64,000 nt of DNA from Thiocystis violacea (GTDB lineage Bacteria > Pseudomonadota > Gammaproteobacteria > Chromatiales > Chromatiaceae). A program made the position numbers and the translations under genes. Shown piece after piece: positions 17,436 through 28,079 of this stretch (position 1 is the first letter of the stretch; each line of letters begins with the position of its first letter). The notes under the pieces were generated by a model. The model had not been told where the DNA came from, did not search any database, and saw only the letters and a list, made by a program, of their open reading frames with translations. The stretch lies in NCBI RefSeq assembly GCF_016583565.1, contig NZ_NRRF01000014.1, positions 20,592 to 84,591 on the forward strand, given 5' to 3'.

Positions 17436-19691
17436 ATGAAACGGAACGTGTTTTTCTTGCCGGCGCTTCTCGTCGTGGGCTTCACCCTCGTGTCGGTGAT
17501 CGCGCCCTCGGCGGCTCTCGGCGCTGGTCGCGATCATCGGGACGGACCGCGCATCGGTCTGGTGCTGAGCGGTGGCGGCGCGCGCGGTGCGGCGCATATC
17601 GGGGTGCTCAAGGTGTTGGAGGAGCTGCGGATCCCGATCGACGTCGTCGTCGGGACCAGCATGGGCTCCTTGGTGGGCGGCGGGTATGCGGCGGGATTGA
17701 CGCCCGAGGAGCTTGATCGGCGTGTGACGGAGGTGAATTGGGATGTGCTCTTCAACGACGATCCGCCGCGCAAGGATTGGCCGGCACGGCGCAAGGAGGC
17801 ATCGGCAAATCCGACTTGGAACTTCTCACTCGGTGTGCGGGATGGCCAGGTGCGCCTGCCCAAGGGGGCTATCTCAGGTCAGCAGGTGCAACTCTTCTTC
17901 AATGATCTGGTAAAGGGCGTCGAGACGGTGCAACGCTTCGATGAGATGCCGATCCCGTTCCGTGCGGTCGCGACCGATCTGGAGGACGGTCAGATGAAGG
18001 TCTTCGATCAGGGCCCGCTGCCGGTGGCGATGCGCGCCAGTATGTCGGTGCCTGGCTTGTTCGCACCGATGGAATGGGATGACCACATCTACGTCGATGG
18101 CGGGCTGGTGCGCAATCTGCCGATCGATGTGGCGCGTGGCATGGGGGTGGATGTCATCATTGCTGTGAATCTCGGTTCCGGGTATCTGCCACGGGAGCAG
18201 CTCGGGACCATCCTCGGGGTGACGGGCCAGATGATTGCCATCCTGACCGAGCAGAATGTGCAACGCTCACTCAAGGAGATTCGGCCTGGGCGCGACGTCT
18301 TGATCGTTCCGGATCTTGGCGACATTACCTCCGGCGACTTCAAGCGTGCCGCGGAAGCCATTGCCACGGGCGAGACGGCGGCGCGCAAGGCGGCGCCGCA
18401 GCTCGCGCGCTTCAGCCTGAGCGAGGATGCCTACGCGCGCTGGAAGCACCGGCGCTTCGGTCCTGGCGATCCGGTCAGGGAGGTCGGCGAGGTGCGGGTG
18501 GCGGGACTCAAGCGGGTGAACCCTCAGGTCTTCGATGGCCTGGTTGCGGATCAGGCGGAGCGTCCGCTCGACCGCGAGCGTTTGGTCGATGATATCGAGG
18601 GTCTCTATGGCCGTGGGGATTTCGAGCGCATCAGCTATCGTTTCGAGCCGCAGCGTGACGGTAAGGATCTGCTCATCGTCGATGCCATTGAAAAGGCCTG
18701 GGGGCCAGGATATCTCGGCTTCGGGCTTGGTCTTTCGACAGATAACCATGGCGATAGCCGCTTCGGCTTGCGGGCGACCTATAACCAGACCTGGATCAAC
18801 TCTCTGGGTGCGGAGTGGACGTCCATGTTGACGCTCGGCAATGCCCCGCTCCTCTACAGCGAGCTTTTCCAGCCGTTGGATCTGGATCGCGCCTTTTTCG
18901 TGGCGCCCTATCTGGACCTGAGCCTGAGCCCTGATAGCGTCTTCCTCGAGGACCAGCGGGTTGCACGCTACGACGTGACCCGCCTTCGAGTGGGGATGGA
19001 TGTGGGAACGACCCTGAAGGACGTCGAGGTGCGCGCAGGTGCCTACTACGGCCACACTGAGGTCGATCTCGACACGGGATCACCCGAGCTGAACGAAGGT
19101 GGCCGCCCCGATTCCGGGTTACGGGGGCGTCTGCTCTACGACACGCTCGACAGCGTCGGGGCGCCGCGCGCCGGGATGCGGCTTTCTCTGGAAACCATGA
19201 GCCCCCTCTCGGCGATGGGGTCGGACGACGACTACACGCGCGCGGAGCTCAACGCGACGGCGGCCCATAGCTTCGGACCCCATACCATTGCCGGGAACAT
19301 CAAGGGCGGCACGAGCTTCGGCGCCGAAATGCCCTATTACGATCAGTTCCCGCTGGGCGGTTTCCTGAAGCTCTCCGGCTACGCCAACGAGCAGTTTCGT
19401 GGCAACGACATGGCCTTCGCGAGCCTGGCCTACTACCGCCAGATCGCCTCGCTTCCGCCACCGATCGGGCGCGGGCTCTATCTCGGCGCCTCACTGGAGG
19501 CGGGCTGGCTCTCCGACGGTATCGTGACGAATCCGCGCGACGGGAAGGACACGATCCTGAGTCCAGAAGAGACACGTTATGGCGGCAGCCTGTTCTTTGG
19601 ATCGGATACCTGGATCGGGCCCGCCTATCTCGGGGTTGGGCTCTCGGGAACGGGCGATAGCGCCATCTATGTGCTGATCGGCACGCCCTGA
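17436..19691 (+). CDS. Patatin-like phospholipase with C-terminal beta-barrel (PlpD / type Vd secretion type)
   Basis: 751 residues with a signal peptide (about 1-29). The patatin domain at 37-340 holds the oxyanion motif GGGARG (46-51), nucleophile motif GTSMG with Ser75, and the second dyad residue Asp221 in DGG. About residues 345-420 form a POTRA-like segment (VGEVRVAGLKRVNPQVF ... YGRGDFERISYRF). The remainder to the C-terminus is aromatic-rich beta strands of an Omp85/bacterial surface antigen barrel, ending AIYVLIGTP. This order is that of PlpD-type patatins, which insert in the outer membrane and expose or release a lipase. The gene stands alone. Substrate is unknown. Confidence 0.9.
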   Translation: MKRNVFFLPALLVVGFTLVSVIAPSAALGAGRDHRDGPRIGLVLSGGGARGAAHIGVLKVLEELRIPIDVVVGTSMGSLVGGGYAAGLTPEELDRRVTEVNWDVLFNDDPPRKDWPARRKEASANPTWNFSLGVRDGQVRLPKGAISGQQVQLFFNDLVKGVETVQRFDEMPIPFRAVATDLEDGQMKVFDQGPLPVAMRASMSVPGLFAPMEWDDHIYVDGGLVRNLPIDVARGMGVDVIIAVNLGSGYLPREQLGTILGVTGQMIAILTEQNVQRSLKEIRPGRDVLIVPDLGDITSGDFKRAAEAIATGETAARKAAPQLARFSLSEDAYARWKHRRFGPGDPVREVGEVRVAGLKRVNPQVFDGLVADQAERPLDRERLVDDIEGLYGRGDFERISYRFEPQRDGKDLLIVDAIEKAWGPGYLGFGLGLSTDNHGDSRFGLRATYNQTWINSLGAEWTSMLTLGNAPLLYSELFQPLDLDRAFFVAPYLDLSLSPDSVFLEDQRVARYDVTRLRVGMDVGTTLKDVEVRAGAYYGHTEVDLDTGSPELNEGGRPDSGLRGRLLYDTLDSVGAPRAGMRLSLETMSPLSAMGSDDDYTRAELNATAAHSFGPHTIAGNIKGGTSFGAEMPYYDQFPLGGFLKLSGYANEQFRGNDMAFASLAYYRQIASLPPPIGRGLYLGASLEAGWLSDGIVTNPRDGKDTILSPEETRYGGSLFFGSDTWIGPAYLGVGLSGTGDSAIYVLIGTP

Positions 19692-19763
19692 GCGCGGCGA
19701 CGCAAGGTCTGGGGCGGATGCGCCATGCATATGGCGTGACGCCTCCGCCCTCAGTCCACCGCG

Positions 19764-21299
19764 TCAGTCGGGTAGACGCGTCACGCGCAAGCTGAGGCTG
19801 CCGCGATTGTTGCCATAGAAGCGCCAGGCATCGTTAGCGTAGCAATAGAGGTAGCCGGAGGACGTGGGCCTGAAGGGTGGGGCGTTGTGGATGGCGAAGC
19901 ACTGACCCCTGGGCGGCGAGCCTCCGCCATCGACATCGGCCTGGTTCGCGACCATCCCCACCAAGGCGAACCAGGCAGCCTCCTCGAAGCGCTTGGTACC
20001 CCACCAGTCAGCTTGAGGCTTCTTCAGCAAGGACTTGTAGAGCTTTTCGCCGAGGCCGAGCAGGTCGCCGAGCCGGTAGGCCCAATCGCGCGGCCAGAAG
20101 CTGACGTTCGGCATGCCTTCGGGTCCCGAGCGGTTGTACCAGTCGAGCCATTCGCCTTCGGCCTCGAATGCATAGCCGGCCGTCTCCTCGAGCCAAAGGC
20201 CGGTCTCGTTCCAACGCTCTTGCGCGTAGATCCGGCCCGTCCATGATTGACCCGCGTCAAGCGTCAGACTCGGACGATAAGGCGACTGGGTGATTGGCGG
20301 CTCGCTGTGGCGTTGCCAGGCGGCTGGGTGCAGGCTCTTGTCGACGTTGTCGAGCGCGCACTGCGGGACCGCGCGCGGCAGCGTCCGCATGAATCGCCAG
20401 ATGCCTTGCAGGACGTTGTGCAAGCCGGCCCGGGGATCCGGGCGCAGTTGTGATAGGAGCCGTTCGTCGATCTGCAGTCCCTGGGCGACAGCCTGCTCCG
20501 CCATCCATTCCAACGCGATATCCGCGAGTCCGCTTTCCAGATAGCCGCCGCCGACATCACTGTGGCAACCCGGGAACCAGCGCTGGGCGCAGGTGCTGTC
20601 CGGCGGGCGTGGGTCGTCGAGTGTCCAGAGCGTGGGCGCGAAGCTGGCCCGCGGCTCGTCGAGCGCGACGGCGTGGTAGGCATGACGGACGCGCGGGCTC
20701 AGTCGGGTGTCGTGGAAGTCCCAGTTGCGGCGGCGGTCCAAAAGCAGATCCAGGAAGACCAGATCGTCCGGCACGCCTCGCGCCCCGACCGTGTCCCAGA
20801 CGCCGATGAAGTGGATGTCTGGTGCGACGCCCTGGGTGTTCAGATGCACCGGCCACGCGGCGCCCCAGTCGCTTCGAGGGCGGCGCTGGCGGTAGCCGAG
20901 ACGGTAAGCCGCGTCGACCCGCGCCCAGCCTTGGGCGGGCGTGAGCTCGGATAGATCGAGCAGGCCGCATCTCAGGATGAGGCCGCTCAGGCTACGAACC
21001 GTGTAGGCGCCGCGGCTGAAGCCAAAGAGATAGATGCGATCCTCGGGGCGGTAGGTGCTGCAGAGCCAGTGGTAGGCGCTCTTGATGTTCTGGTCGAGTC
21101 CAGTGCCAATGCCGCCAGCGAGCAGGCGGCGAATCAGCGAGCCCTCGGCACCCACGCCTGGGTGGTAGTACCTCCGCTGTGCGTCGCTCTCGATGCAGAG
21201 GTTGTAGAGTTTGACGACGTTGGTCGGCGCGGGGAGCCCGGCTTCCAGCTGATCGGGGGTGTTCCAGGTTCCATCGGAGCAAAGGACGAGATTGCGCAT
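19764..21299 (-). CDS. DUF2235 alpha/beta-hydrolase (Tle1-like)
   Basis: 511 residues. The start MRNLVLCSDGTWNTPDQ and the nucleophile motif GFSRGA (residues 93-98, Ser95) are the DUF2235 signature, and the later GCHSDVGGGY segment is the conserved Asp/His region. Some members are Tle1 phospholipase effectors of type VI secretion; others are cytosolic hydrolases found in many proteobacteria. There is no signal peptide, and no VgrG, immunity or T6SS gene nearby, so a housekeeping or orphan hydrolase is as likely. GAGG lies upstream of the ATG. Confidence 0.85.
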   Translation of the reverse strand: MRNLVLCSDGTWNTPDQLEAGLPAPTNVVKLYNLCIESDAQRRYYHPGVGAEGSLIRRLLAGGIGTGLDQNIKSAYHWLCSTYRPEDRIYLFGFSRGAYTVRSLSGLILRCGLLDLSELTPAQGWARVDAAYRLGYRQRRPRSDWGAAWPVHLNTQGVAPDIHFIGVWDTVGARGVPDDLVFLDLLLDRRRNWDFHDTRLSPRVRHAYHAVALDEPRASFAPTLWTLDDPRPPDSTCAQRWFPGCHSDVGGGYLESGLADIALEWMAEQAVAQGLQIDERLLSQLRPDPRAGLHNVLQGIWRFMRTLPRAVPQCALDNVDKSLHPAAWQRHSEPPITQSPYRPSLTLDAGQSWTGRIYAQERWNETGLWLEETAGYAFEAEGEWLDWYNRSGPEGMPNVSFWPRDWAYRLGDLLGLGEKLYKSLLKKPQADWWGTKRFEEAAWFALVGMVANQADVDGGGSPPRGQCFAIHNAPPFRPTSSGYLYCYANDAWRFYGNNRGSLSLRVTRLPD

Positions 21300-21619
21300 G
21301 ATCAGGTTGCCTCATCGAGTCCAAACCCAGTGGGTGCGGCCGTAAAGGTGGAGACGGCGGAAGGTCGCCCGTCTCGTCTGGCGCTGTCCAATCACACTTG
21401 AGTATATGTGGCGTGTCGGCGTTGCGTAGCGCGCGGTCGCCTTTCTTGATGGAACGGGCGGGGGATGACGCGATGGAGTGGTTTGGCGGCGATGGACAAG
21501 GCGGGTCGCCTATTCGGCAGCGCACGCCGCATCCCGCGCTGGATGGGCCTCATCCTCGGGCGCGCTGAACTCCCTTGACTGATGCGCCTGCGTCGAACGG
21601 ATGTGCGTGTGCGCGACGC
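21300..21619. other. Intergenic region, no gene seen
   Basis: 320 bases between two minus-strand genes. It must contain the DUF2235 promoter. Frames here lack protein-like composition. No hairpin or operator stood out. Confidence 0.45.
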
Positions 21620-21988
21620 TCAGCTGGCCGCTGTCTCTGCGAGCCAGGCGCGGGCCTGCTCACCTTCGCCGCGGTCGAAGTACTTCACCGTCGCGCGCGT
21701 GAAGGGTTTGCAGAACGGGGTCATCCAACGCTCCCATGCCGTGTCGCCGACCAGGGCGATCCGCTCGAAGTCCGAATAGTGCTCGATGCCCAGCTTGAAG
21801 TCGTCCCAGGCCGCGTGCAGGTCCCATCCATGAAAGTCTGCGAATTCAGCCAGCAGGCTGAGGTTTCCTTGTTTCGCGAGGGACTCCTCCAGGATGGGAA
21901 CGAAGCCTCGATAGTCTTCGTCGTGGAGCTTGCCGGTCATCTTGAAGCCGAGGATTTTGGGCGAACCCATCTCAAGTTGTTCGATCAT
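21620..21988 (-). CDS. SpoIIAA-like STAS domain protein
   Basis: 122 residues from the ATG at 21988, preceded by AAGGAG at seven bases; the frame is open to 22087 but upstream residues are not protein-like. The sequence MIEQLEMGSPKILGFKMTGK followed by LHDEDYRGFVPILEE, and the central LLAEFADFHGWDLHAAWDDF, match the SpoIIAA-like (DUF3478-type) family, a STAS/SEC14-related fold with the typical late KPFTRATVKYFDRGEGEQA segment. Members are small cytoplasmic proteins of unclear function, sometimes linked to membrane or stress responses. Nothing adjacent clarifies its role. Confidence 0.82.
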   Translation of the reverse strand: MIEQLEMGSPKILGFKMTGKLHDEDYRGFVPILEESLAKQGNLSLLAEFADFHGWDLHAAWDDFKLGIEHYSDFERIALVGDTAWERWMTPFCKPFTRATVKYFDRGEGEQARAWLAETAAS

Positions 21989-22306
21989 GGCGTCTCTCCT
22001 TAGCATCCAAGCGTCTGATACCCGGCTCGGTCGTACAGCGTCTGGCCGGGATGCGCGGTGTTGAGGCCTCTGCAGCCGAGCTGGCATGAAAGAGCGTTCT
22101 CGTCGCCGACTCGACTCAGTCCCGCAGGCTCAGTGGATTGGACCCTCGGCCCCGCCAAATCATTCCATGACGGTGGTGTCATCTTGAGGGCCGCGATCGG
22201 TATGATTAGGAGTGCGGTCGCCTGAGACTCACGTCTTGCCGGTTGCTTAGTCCGCGCAGTGGAGCCTGTTCGACGGCCTAAATCCTCGGTCTTGGAATGG
22301 CGTTCC
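21989..22306. other. Intergenic region, no gene seen
   Basis: 318 bases upstream of the STAS-like gene. No supported reading frame. It holds the promoter of that gene and the 3' end of the K+ channel transcript. Confidence 0.45.
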
Positions 22307-23398
22307 TTACCCGCCCCGTGGTCCTTCCCAGACCTCCGCCCGGAACGCACGCATGAAACTCTCGATGCTGCTGGCGGTGCCGCAGACATAGACCAGGTCC
22401 GCCGGGTCGATGCGCAGGGTTTCATCGAACTCGATCATCATCTGTCCGTTGTGCTCGAGGGCGATGATCGAGGCCCCCGTCTGCTCGCGCACGCCGCTGC
22501 GCCAGGGGTGGCCGCCGACCAGGGTGCCCGGGCGCATGCGCGCGCAGCGCAGCCGCTGCTCGATCCGTAAGGATCCGTCTCCGAGGCGCTGATGCGCGAG
22601 CAATTGGCCCGCGACCTGTCCGACGGAGAGCGCGAAATCCGCACCGACCTGATAGAGCCGAGGGACGTTCGAAGCGCGGTTGACACGCGCGATCAGCCGA
22701 ACCTGTGGCGCATAGTCGCGCACGATGGCCGTCCCGAAGACGCCGGAGCTGTCGTCGCTCAGGGCCAAGACGACTGTGCCAGCCTCGCGCACCCGCGCCT
22801 GCTCCAGTGTCGATTGCTGCAGCAGGTTGCCGACCACATCCACTCCCGGTTGGTCGAGCTCGTCGATCACCACGGTGGTCTCCCGTGCATCCTTCAGTAT
22901 CTCCACGATCTTGCGCCCGACTGCGCCGAACTCGGTGGCGCCGACCGTCAGCATCGGCGGGCGGTGCAATGGATTCTCGGCCATGGCGTAGATGGGTCCC
23001 GTGAAGCCTTGCTCGCGCGCCATCATGATGAAGGTCGCGTTGACGTGGTCGTTCGCGTTGGTGACGAGGGCGCGCGCGGCGATCAGCCCCTCGAGCAGTC
23101 CGGGATCCTCGTCGAGCTGGCCGACGACCACTGGGAAGCCGCGATCGGCAAGCCGGCGAGCGACGGCGGCGTCTTGCTCCAGGATGACGAAGGGCGTGCG
23201 CTGGCGCGCAAGGTGGTCGACGACGGATTCCACGGCGGGTCCGTAGCGGTGAAAGAGGATGCGCTCCTGCATATTCGGGAGCTTGTTCGGCAGCCGCGGC
23301 TCGAAACGCTCCTTGAAATAGGGCAGCACATAGATGGGGAAGATCAGGAAGACGAGGAAGAGCCCGCAAATCTGGACCATCATCACGAAGAGGGTCAT
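22307..23398 (-). CDS. TrkA-N/TrkA-C (RCK) part of an interrupted potassium channel
   Basis: 363 residues from an internal ATG. Residues 1-28 are a hydrophobic helix (the second pore-lining helix of a 2-TM channel), residues about 45-350 carry NAD-binding TrkA-N-like and regulatory segments (for example TPFVILEQDAAVARRLADRG, LVTNANDHVNATFIMMAREQ and VVGNLLQQSTLEQA), as in ion-channel RCK gating domains. The matching first helix, pore helix and filter lie directly upstream in the same frame (23432-23608), separated only by a TAA. The piece read here could be made from its own ATG but would lack the pore. The original gene would be about 433 codons, 22307-23608. Confidence 0.75.
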   Translation of the reverse strand: MTLFVMMVQICGLFLVFLIFPIYVLPYFKERFEPRLPNKLPNMQERILFHRYGPAVESVVDHLARQRTPFVILEQDAAVARRLADRGFPVVVGQLDEDPGLLEGLIAARALVTNANDHVNATFIMMAREQGFTGPIYAMAENPLHRPPMLTVGATEFGAVGRKIVEILKDARETTVVIDELDQPGVDVVGNLLQQSTLEQARVREAGTVVLALSDDSSGVFGTAIVRDYAPQVRLIARVNRASNVPRLYQVGADFALSVGQVAGQLLAHQRLGDGSLRIEQRLRCARMRPGTLVGGHPWRSGVREQTGASIIALEHNGQMMIEFDETLRIDPADLVYVCGTASSIESFMRAFRAEVWEGPRGG

Positions 23399-23428
23399 CA
23401 GCGGATGACCCCAGCTGGCGTCTCGGCC

Positions 23429-23608
23429 TTAGCCGGTCGTGGTCAGTGTCTCTGACGCCCATTCCAGGCTTTGCCAGAAGCCGCGCGGGCTGTGCTCCAG
23501 ATAGTGCATGCCGAGCATATAGAGCACGCCGACGATGGCCATCGCCGCGGGCAGGGCTGCCAGAAAGGCGAGCAGCCGCTGAGAAGGTCGATCGAGTTTC
23601 AAGCGCAA
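23429..23608 (-). pseudogene. 5' pore segment of the K+ channel gene, ended by a stop codon in the selectivity filter
   Basis: In the frame of the downstream TrkA-N gene, a TTG at 23608 (AAGGGGA eight bases before it) starts a peptide LRLKLDRPSQRLLAFLAAL then AAMAIVGVLYMLGMHYLE, FWQSLEWASETLTTTG, and TAA at 23429-23431. After the TAA the frame goes on GRDASWGHPLMTLFV. K+ channels have TTTGYG at this exact place, so the TAA replaces the filter tyrosine codon (TAC or TAT); one base explains it. Either the gene is a recent pseudogene or this is a sequencing error. Confidence 0.75.
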
Positions 23609-23786
23609 GGAAAGCGTCCCCTTCGATGGGCCGGCGCGGCGCCCGTCGTTGCGCGGAGATCCTTATAGCGGGGGAGTGCGATCATCGCCATGCGTGCGGC
23701 AGCGTCTCGATGAGGCTGGATTGTGGCCTGGCTCTGTCGGTCCGCCGGTGACGGATCCTCGTCCTGGATGAGCCGGGGGCGGCCCC

Positions 23787-25490
23787 TCAGTAGCGGACCC
23801 TGAGTATCCGAAGGTCGGAACCGTTGCGTTCGAACAGCAGCTGGATGATGCCTGATTTGGTGGCGAGGAGGGACTGTTCATCCAGGTAGCTCACCTGAAA
23901 GAGCGCCATGGCCGCACAGCGGTCCCCACCTGACTTGGGCTCGATGCGGACTTGCTCGAAACGGATGCGGCGTGCCGAGGTCTTGCGGAACCAGTCGGCG
24001 TAGGTCTGGCGGATCGCAAACCAGGTGGCCAGGTCGTTTTCCTTCGCGAGCGGGCTGTAGAGCGCCATGAACTGGTCCAGTGTGCCCGCCTGGTAGTTCT
24101 GCTGAAAACGGCGCAGCACCTCGGGGACGGTGCTGCAATCGCCTGGGATGCTGGCGACGGCAGGGGTGGAGGGGGTGGCGATATCGGCCTGACTGATCTG
24201 CAGGGGTGGCTCGGGCGCGGTCGGGGGCGCGGGTGGTGCCGGCGGATTGGCGGCTGGGATGCGAAGTCTGGGTCGGTCCGGCTGATCGAGGTCTGGCTGA
24301 TCCAGGTCCGGTGTGCGGTCGGGTGCGGGCGCGTTCTGATGCGCCGATGTCGATGCCGAAGTCGAAAGAGGCGCTTGGTCAGCGATCGGCGCATCCTCGG
24401 CGGAGGCGGTGTCGGATCTTGTGCTCGACGCCGGTGACGGCGGCTCCGGTGCGCCCTGTGGACCTGGCTCCGTCGCGGTGCTGGCGGCTGAACGAGCGAT
24501 GTGCGCCTGCGCCTCGGGTTCTACTTCGGGGGAGGCTGGCTCGGGGGCGGGCGAGGCGATCTCCTGCTCGAGCGCCGAAGGCCGATCGCTATCGGGCTCC
24601 AGTTCGGAAAGCTCGGGCGTGGCTGGCTCGAGCCCAGATGCCGGTCGGGCTGTCGGCTCCTGCGTGAGCGCCCGGAGCGATGAGGATCCAAGGGCCTTGT
24701 CGGGCGGCGACTCATGAATCGCCGCGATTCGGGCGGGCTCCTCGGCGCGCGGCTTGGCCTCTCGGGGCGGCGGGCGGTTGGATGCCGTATCGAGCGGTGT
24801 GTCCAAGCGATGATGAATGATCTTGGGGACGGGTTTGGGCTTGTCCCCGAATGAGACGGCGCTGAGCAGGATGACCAGGCCCAGCATCGCCACCGTCGAG
24901 GCCAGGATCAGCTTGTTGGCCGTGGTCAGCGTGCCGAGAAAGGCCTGCAGTCGCTCCCAGCTCGCCGGCCAAAGCTGCTCGCCCGCAACGCGCCATGTCT
25001 CCAGGGCGCGCGTCCAGAGACTGTCCGCTCGGCGTTGGCCAGCGTTTCTCCCAGGGCTCCTGGCTCCGCCGTGGGCCTTGCGTGCGCTCGGAGCCTTCCG
25101 GTAGGCGGCGAAGGCGCGGTTGAGCTGGTCGGTCCGCTGGGTCGCCCAGGCCGCGCGGTCCGGATGATGATCCGGGTGGTAGACCTGAACCAGGCGGCGG
25201 TAGCGCTGCTTGGCCGTGGTGAGATCCGCGTCTTCTGGCAGCCCCAATGTGGCTGCGCCCGCCTGGCCATCGCTGGCGAAGAGCAGCGCGTCGAGCATCC
25301 GATAGGCGCGATCGGTCGCGGCGGCTCTGCTCAGAGGCTGGTGACCCATGGCCCTGTCCAGCTCCGCGGCCCTTGGGTTGTTTGGGTTGCTCAGCCAGAG
25401 GAGGAGGGCGTCCAGGTGGCGCTCGAGGGCACGCGAGGGGCGCCCTGTCGATATGGACTTGGCGAGCTGCTGCGTCCAGTGCAATCCCAT
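23787..25490 (-). CDS. Membrane-anchored J-domain protein with C-terminal NTF2-like domain
   Basis: 567 residues. A J-domain-like region lies at about 65-130 with the HPD motif at 105-107 (VQVYHPDHHPDRA). A single membrane helix follows at about 193-214 (LILASTVAMLGLVILLS). Next comes a 240-residue Pro/Ala/Glu/Ser-rich linker. The last 110 residues (QNYQAGTLDQFMALYSPLA ... LLFERNGSDLRILRVRY) look like an NTF2/SnoaL-type alpha-beta domain. The J-domain faces the cytoplasm and could recruit DnaK, with the C-terminal domain in the periplasm; topology is inferred. The N-terminal 60 residues resemble no family I know. No dnaK or grpE is nearby. Confidence 0.78.
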   Translation of the reverse strand: MGLHWTQQLAKSISTGRPSRALERHLDALLLWLSNPNNPRAAELDRAMGHQPLSRAAATDRAYRMLDALLFASDGQAGAATLGLPEDADLTTAKQRYRRLVQVYHPDHHPDRAAWATQRTDQLNRAFAAYRKAPSARKAHGGARSPGRNAGQRRADSLWTRALETWRVAGEQLWPASWERLQAFLGTLTTANKLILASTVAMLGLVILLSAVSFGDKPKPVPKIIHHRLDTPLDTASNRPPPREAKPRAEEPARIAAIHESPPDKALGSSSLRALTQEPTARPASGLEPATPELSELEPDSDRPSALEQEIASPAPEPASPEVEPEAQAHIARSAASTATEPGPQGAPEPPSPASSTRSDTASAEDAPIADQAPLSTSASTSAHQNAPAPDRTPDLDQPDLDQPDRPRLRIPAANPPAPPAPPTAPEPPLQISQADIATPSTPAVASIPGDCSTVPEVLRRFQQNYQAGTLDQFMALYSPLAKENDLATWFAIRQTYADWFRKTSARRIRFEQVRIEPKSGGDRCAAMALFQVSYLDEQSLLATKSGIIQLLFERNGSDLRILRVRY

Positions 25491-25681
25491 GATGTCGGTG
25501 ATCCGAGCCTCGGGCTAGGTGGTCGGCGGAGGGCTCCACTATAGACCTCTCAGGCTGGCGCGTGGAGCGCGCGACCACAGGCCTTGTCGGGGTCAGCGGC
25601 TCCGGCATCCTCGCGCGTTTGCTGCGAGCGGCACTGCGCTATGCTTGAGTGACGCCCAACGACCCAAGCGCATCATGGACC

Positions 25682-26116
25682 ATGACTGAAACGAAGCGTC
25701 AGTTTCTGCGCCATCCATCGGACGTTCCCATCAGCTACAGCCTGCGGGAGGTGGTTTCCAGCCAGAGCGACTACCTGCGTAACATCGGTGCGGGCGGTCT
25801 CTGCTTTACGTCCCGAATCCCGATTTCGCCCGGCACCAACATCCACATCGAGATCCCCATCGCCGAGCCCGTCTTCGAGGCGGACGGGATCGTGGTCTGG
25901 TGCCAGTCATCGGAGCAGGTCTATACAGATCAGGCCTATGAAGTCGGCGTCCGCTTCAACGGTGTCGAGGCCGAGTACAGCATCCGCATGGTGGAGCAGG
26001 TCTGTCACATCGAGCAGTATCGGCAAGACGTGCTCAAGGAGGAGGGGCGCAGCTTGACGAGCGAAGAGGCCGCACTGGAGTGGATCCAGAAGTACGCCGC
26101 CCGTTTTCCCCGCTGA
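25682..26116 (+). CDS. PilZ domain protein
   Basis: 144 residues from the ATG at 25682; a GTG at 25649 is in frame but weak. The PilZ signature is visible: RQFLRHPSDVPI near the N-terminus (the RxxxR-like c-di-GMP loop) and LRNIGAGGLCFTS (the D/NxSxxG-like second motif, here NIGAGG). The first motif is RQFLRH, compatible with nucleotide binding; the second has Asn-Ile-Gly where Asp/Asn-x-Ser is usual, so binding may be altered. The C-terminal 40 residues are helical. A degenerate EAL protein (62.2 kb) is the only other c-di-GMP-type gene in the window. Confidence 0.85.
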   Translation: MTETKRQFLRHPSDVPISYSLREVVSSQSDYLRNIGAGGLCFTSRIPISPGTNIHIEIPIAEPVFEADGIVVWCQSSEQVYTDQAYEVGVRFNGVEAEYSIRMVEQVCHIEQYRQDVLKEEGRSLTSEEAALEWIQKYAARFPR

Positions 26117-26166
26117 CGCGGCCGCGCCACGCAGGGTGGCCTGCGCGGCACGGCGATCACGGTGTC

Positions 26167-27816
<1,650 letters not shown>

Positions 27817-27920
27817 TTATGGTCGATCTGCCTTCACTGAGCGGGCCAGCGCGCGGCAGCGGGGGACGGCAACGCACGCCTTAGGGGCGCATGAGCACGC
27901 GTCACCAGGTGTCTGGAATG

Positions 27921-27950
27921 GTGCCCCCATCGGGCGGCGACAGGGGGCAC
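27921..27950. repeat. Inverted repeat in the pgm-htpG divergent region
   Basis: GTGCCCCC at 27921-27928 and GGGGGCAC at 27943-27950 are perfect 8-bp complements around 14 bases. It has no T-run. It could be an operator or leader hairpin for either divergent gene. No known repressor site (such as CIRCE) is matched. Confidence 0.4.
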
Positions 27951-27974
27951 CTGAACAAAAGATTGTATCCCCGG
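27950..27974 (+). promoter_or_regulatory. Possible heat-shock (sigma32-like) promoter for htpG
   Basis: CCTGAAC (27950-27956), 12 bases, then CCCCGG (27969-27974). This resembles the sigma32 pattern CTTGAAA-N11-14-CCCCAT with mismatches in both boxes, about 105 bases before htpG. Suggestive only. Confidence 0.25.
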
Positions 27975-28079
27975 CGGCGCGTGCCACAATAGCGGATTCG
28001 TTTTTGCGGGTGTTTTCCCTTTCTCGCCCGCGTGTTCTCAAACCCATCGTTGAAGAATGATTCAAGGTAACGACACAAG

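Noticed and set aside
19764..21299. Type VI secretion effector
   Set aside because: DUF2235 includes T6SS lipases, but no VgrG, PAAR, immunity or structural T6SS gene is in the window.
28000..28079. CIRCE operator before htpG
   Set aside because: No TTAGCACTC-N9-GAGTGCTAA pattern is present; only a GC inverted repeat further upstream.
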